Below are positions 5,332 through 6,819 of a DNA stretch of 6,819 bases, in pieces. The notes beneath the pieces are model-generated. The model was given only the letters and a program-made list of their open reading frames with translations. It did no database searches and was not told the DNA's origin. The DNA is from Marinilabiliales bacterium (GTDB lineage: Bacteria; Bacteroidota; Bacteroidia; Bacteroidales; BM523): positions 1-6,819 of the forward strand of contig PKSZ01000585.1 in NCBI GenBank assembly GCA_002869425.1, written 5' to 3'. Positions within the stretch are counted from its first letter, which is position 1; each line of letters opens with the position of its first letter. Both the position numbers and the translations under genes were made by a program.

Positions 5332-6819
5332 TTAAAATGATCTTAAAAGTTGCTGACATTTTTCAATTCTATCTTCTATGTCAATACCATCATGATCCTG
5401 ATTAATCAATAAAAAACCCTCATGATTTAAAGTCTTGTTTTCAATTAATTCTTTCACATAATTTTCTGAATAATTTTCGTTTTCTGGTGCCCGGAATTTA
5501 AATCCTGAGTTAGTATTTTTTATAATTAATATCAATTCCCCTTTCGTAAACTGCATATCATTTCCATAATTTTCTAATGTACACATATTATTAGAGCTTG
5601 CAATTTCTAACAAAAAAGGATTCCAATGTCTTCCATTAAACTGAGTTCGAAACATCATTAAACAATTATATGGTTTGGAATGATCGAAAAAATAGTAATA
5701 ACCATCTGTATGATGACCATCCCAAAACCTAAAAGAGTCATGTTTTATATAATAATAGCGTAACTCTTTTGGTTTATTTGGACTATCAATATAATTCTTG
5801 AGGTAACTTTCTATTATTTTATCATTCGAATTGTCTGGATCATTAATAAAACTTTTTAGATATGATTTTATTACTTTTTTCGTTTTACTAAAACCTTTCC
5901 TATATTCACTTTCTGTAAAAATCTCTCTCCAAACAGAATTGTTTTTATTCCCATATCTTCGATAATTATTCCCATACTTTTGTGTATAATCATCAAAAGT
6001 TAACAAAGCTTTACTTATTTTATAGTAGTCGTTTTTAGAGTTAATATGACTAATAAATGCTTTTCCGTATTTCTCAATATCACTATTAAAATCAAATAAT
6101 GCTATATTTCCACGCAATAATGAATGATCATCAAGTTTGTATACTATTTCTTTAAGAGATTCATTATTTGCAATAAGTTCTTCCTTTTCTTTTTCTTCGT
6201 TAAGCTGACGCTGTGTAAAAGGTAATTTCTCATAGTTCCTCTCGCCTTTTATCAGGTTTTCAATTGCTTTGTAAAGCACCTTTAAGTTTTCATAACGAAT
6301 CTCTTTGTCTGCTGCATGCTCAAGCAAGTTCCTGGTTAATCTGTAAAAATTTTCTGGAATTTCATATTTATTCAGTTCTATTTGTATAATTGCATATAAT
6401 AATATTTGCTCCCTTATAACAAAACCACCAGATAAATATGTTGAAGCACATTTATGAAAAAGGTTAATATTTGGATTCCCAAAAAACAACCTTGTTTTTT
6501 CTGTTGAAAAATCCTCATCATTAATATAAAATAGTTTATCAAAGTAATCAGGTTCATTCTTTTCTAAGAAATCAAATAATGAAATACAATCAAAAAGAAA
6601 TTGAACATTCTCTTCTGAGTTCTCATAAACTTGTTTAGCTTTTTCCAGCCAAAAATCATTTTCAATTAATAACTCATTCTTTCTAATTAAAATATCTGTT
6701 ACATACCAGAAAAAATTCAAAAAACCTTCATCAACAATCTGTGCGACATCAGAACTCGGTTTTTCTTTGAATATATTCCAAAACAAGTCTGACCATTCAC
6801 CATCGATTTTGCTACTGAA
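5332..6819 (-). CDS. C-terminal part of a probable DUF262-family protein (partial, open through right edge)
   Basis: The frame is open from the TAA at 5332 to the window edge, giving 495 visible residues. A TTG at 6786 could be mistaken for the start, but the reading frame continues upstream as FSSKIDGEWSDLFWNIF. That line, and the following FLNFFWYVTDIL, resemble the segment that follows the N-terminal domain in large DUF262 proteins (KIDxEWTDLFW). The later DDHSLLRGNIALF, WREIFTESEYRKGFSKTKKVI and FNGRHWNPFLLEI fit the same long helical C-terminal region. DUF262 proteins include GmrSD-type nucleases against modified phage DNA, so a defence role is plausible. The DUF262 domain with its DGQQR-type motif would lie outside the window and is not seen. 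No HNH/DUF1524 motif is visible. The middle is helical and charged (EEKEKEELIANNESL). A tandem 19-residue repeat lies at visible residues 315-352. The gene is visibly AT-richer than trxB or the receptor, consistent with transfer. Confidence 0.7.
   Translation of the reverse strand, partial: FSSKIDGEWSDLFWNIFKEKPSSDVAQIVDEGFLNFFWYVTDILIRKNELLIENDFWLEKAKQVYENSEENVQFLFDCISLFDFLEKNEPDYFDKLFYINDEDFSTEKTRLFFGNPNINLFHKCASTYLSGGFVIREQILLYAIIQIELNKYEIPENFYRLTRNLLEHAADKEIRYENLKVLYKAIENLIKGERNYEKLPFTQRQLNEEKEKEELIANNESLKEIVYKLDDHSLLRGNIALFDFNSDIEKYGKAFISHINSKNDYYKISKALLTFDDYTQKYGNNYRRYGNKNNSVWREIFTESEYRKGFSKTKKVIKSYLKSFINDPDNSNDKIIESYLKNYIDSPNKPKELRYYYIKHDSFRFWDGHHTDGYYYFFDHSKPYNCLMMFRTQFNGRHWNPFLLEIASSNNMCTLENYGNDMQFTKGELILIIKNTNSGFKFRAPENENYSENYVKELIENKTLNHEGFLLINQDHDGIDIEDRIEKCQQLLRSF
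5764..5877 (-). repeat. Tandem 57-bp (19-residue) repeat within the DUF262-like gene
   Basis: Two adjacent in-frame units encode KVIKSYLKSFINDPDNSND (5821-5877) and KIIESYLKNYIDSPNKPKE (5764-5820). Eight of 19 residues are identical and six more are conservative. The DNA has diverged, so the duplication is old rather than a recent slippage event. Confidence 0.6.

Noticed and set aside
1..6819. CRISPR array, insertion sequence or integrase
   Set aside because: No regularly spaced direct repeats, transposase-like ORF or terminal inverted repeats with target duplications were seen.

Overview
The window looks like chromosomal DNA from a member of the Bacteroidota. Three things point there. It has a TonB-dependent receptor with a carboxypeptidase-like N-terminal domain, coupled to a DUF4249 lipoprotein. 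Its promoter boxes match the Bacteroidota -7 consensus TAnnTTTG. Shine-Dalgarno signals are mostly absent. The genus cannot be read from this sequence. All protein genes are on the minus strand; the tRNA unit is on the plus strand.

Region by region: 1-120 holds the N-terminus of an exported protein that runs off the left edge, with its own promoter-like box. 267-303 is a strong intrinsic terminator for the thioredoxin reductase gene trxB (323-1318), which has a good TAnnTTTG promoter framed by two ATGCATTT repeats. Upstream of it, 1421-4692 is a two-gene operon: a TonB-dependent outer-membrane receptor and, overlapping by 4 bases, a DUF4249 lipoprotein. This is probably an outer-membrane uptake or sensing pair of unknown substrate.

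The 4693-5331 interval is the most unusual part. It carries a perfect 19-bp inverted repeat between divergent promoters and a plus-strand TATATTTG box. Then comes a degenerate tRNA-Pro-like sequence with a 20-nt palindrome inserted between the D arm and the anticodon arm and no T arm. A short spacer that can be drawn as a three-branch RNA structure follows, then an intact tRNA-Pro(GGG) and a strong terminator. The tRNA-like sequence keeps the GGG anticodon and can be closed by a 7-bp stem to give a 76-nt cloverleaf-like fold.

Beyond the tRNA, 5332-6819 is a visibly AT-richer gene on the minus strand, open through the right edge. It resembles the C-terminal part of large DUF262-family proteins, a family linked to defence through GmrSD-type enzymes. 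The DUF262 domain itself would lie outside the window. A defence-like, AT-rich gene beside a tRNA suggests an island boundary, but no integrase or att repeat is visible.
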